Origin: an uncultured Prevotellaceae bacterium | GTDB taxonomy: Bacteria > Bacteroidota > Bacteroidia > Bacteroidales > Bacteroidaceae | NCBI GenBank assembly: GCA_946415695.1 | Contig: CAMKTM010000158.1 | Coordinates: 1-5,799, forward strand | Length of the DNA: 5,799 nt | Direction of reading: 5' to 3' | In this document: in pieces, positions 5,594-5,799 of the stretch | How positions within the stretch are numbered: position 1 is the first letter of the stretch | How the letters are laid out: the number at the start of each line of letters is the position of its first letter | Notes under the pieces: model-generated | Seen by the model: the letters and a program-made list of their open reading frames with translations, nothing else | Database searches by the model: none | Told to the model about the DNA's origin: nothing | Position numbers and translations under genes: made by a program

Positions 5594-5771
5594 GGCTGCG
5601 TGCCGAACAATGAGCCATGTGCTGTGCTCCCAGAAAGGGAGTCGCGGCACACTTCCTCGTGTACATTATATAATATATGATAGGCATGCGACGCATGACA
5701 CACTGATACAAAGGCAAAGGCAGCCCCCCCCTGAACCGCTTCTTTCCTTATCGTCACACACACCATGTTCT
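5594..5771. other. Intergenic stretch with no supported gene
   Basis: Besides the stem-loop at 5618-5651, this stretch holds an AT-rich palindrome ATTATATAAT (5665-5674), the CATGCG inverted repeat (5685-5697) and an eight-C run (5724-5731). No ribosome-binding site with a convincing protein is seen on either strand. Confidence 0.45.
5618..5651. repeat. Stable stem-loop in the right-hand intergenic region
   Basis: Bases 5618-5631 pair with 5637-5651 around the loop AGAAA. The 14-bp stem has two G-U pairs (on the plus strand) and one bulged T at 5642. No U-tract follows, so it is not a standard intrinsic terminator. It starts 25 bases after the small ORF's stop and could be part of a structured RNA. 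A short inverted repeat, CATGCG-A-CGCATG, lies nearby at 5685-5697. Confidence 0.5.
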
Positions 5772-5793
5772 TTGCTTATACATGTACAAGCAA
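5772..5793. repeat. Fourth copy of the 22-bp palindromic unit
   Basis: TTGCTT, A, TACATGTA, C, AAGCAA matches every fixed position of the units at 1069-1134. The following TTGC starts another unit, but the next bases are AC instead of TT and the window ends. The array may therefore decay here or continue outside. Confidence 0.88.
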
Positions 5794-5799
5794 TTGCAC

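Noticed and set aside
5443..5766. 107-codon minus-strand ORF across the poly-C region
   Set aside because: It has no ribosome site or promoter box in the right place. The product is low-complexity (five glycines from the C tract) with no recognisable motif. It may be worth a homology search but is not supportable.

Overview
The window looks like chromosomal DNA of a Bacteroidales bacterium, most likely a Prevotella-type organism. Perfect Bacteroidetes promoters (TTTG, 20 bp, TAnnTTTG) precede two gene starts, and no clear Shine-Dalgarno sequence precedes the main genes. Heptameric and palindromic repeats fill the gaps between genes. The genus is inference. There are no rRNA or tRNA genes, insertion sequences or CRISPR arrays.

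Layout. Bases 1-1022 (+) are the 3' part of an M28-family zinc aminopeptidase whose start lies outside the window. Bases 1023-1177, between two convergent genes, hold a short heptad repeat and a 74-bp array of three palindromic 22-bp units. A fourth copy of that unit sits at the very end of the window. Bases 1178-2944 (-) encode a membrane-anchored, Cache-sensor SpoIIE/RsbU-type phosphatase. Upstream of it, 3084-4346 (-) encodes an N-terminal STAS domain fused to an aminoglycoside-phosphotransferase-like kinase domain. The 139-bp gap between these two genes consists mostly of telomere-like heptads in opposite orientations around a -7 promoter box. Bases 4347-4559 are a divergent control region: two identical 32-bp promoter copies fire leftward and one promoter fires rightward into 4560-5279 (+), a seven-helix Bax-inhibitor-1 family membrane protein. 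Bases 5280-5799 contain no solid gene. They hold an AT-rich stretch with promoter-like boxes and a repeated palindrome, a 48-codon ORF interrupted by a 15-C tract, a stable hairpin and the fourth palindromic unit.

How the genes may work together. A SpoIIE-type phosphatase next to a STAS protein is the signature of a partner-switching system: an outside signal read by the Cache domain would control the phosphorylation state of the STAS serine. The usual HATPase (RsbW-type) kinase/anti-sigma factor is absent from the window, and instead an APH-like kinase domain is fused to the STAS domain. This is the most promising candidate for an unusual system here. The peptidase and the BI-1 protein are on the opposite strand and nothing in the sequence ties them to this module.
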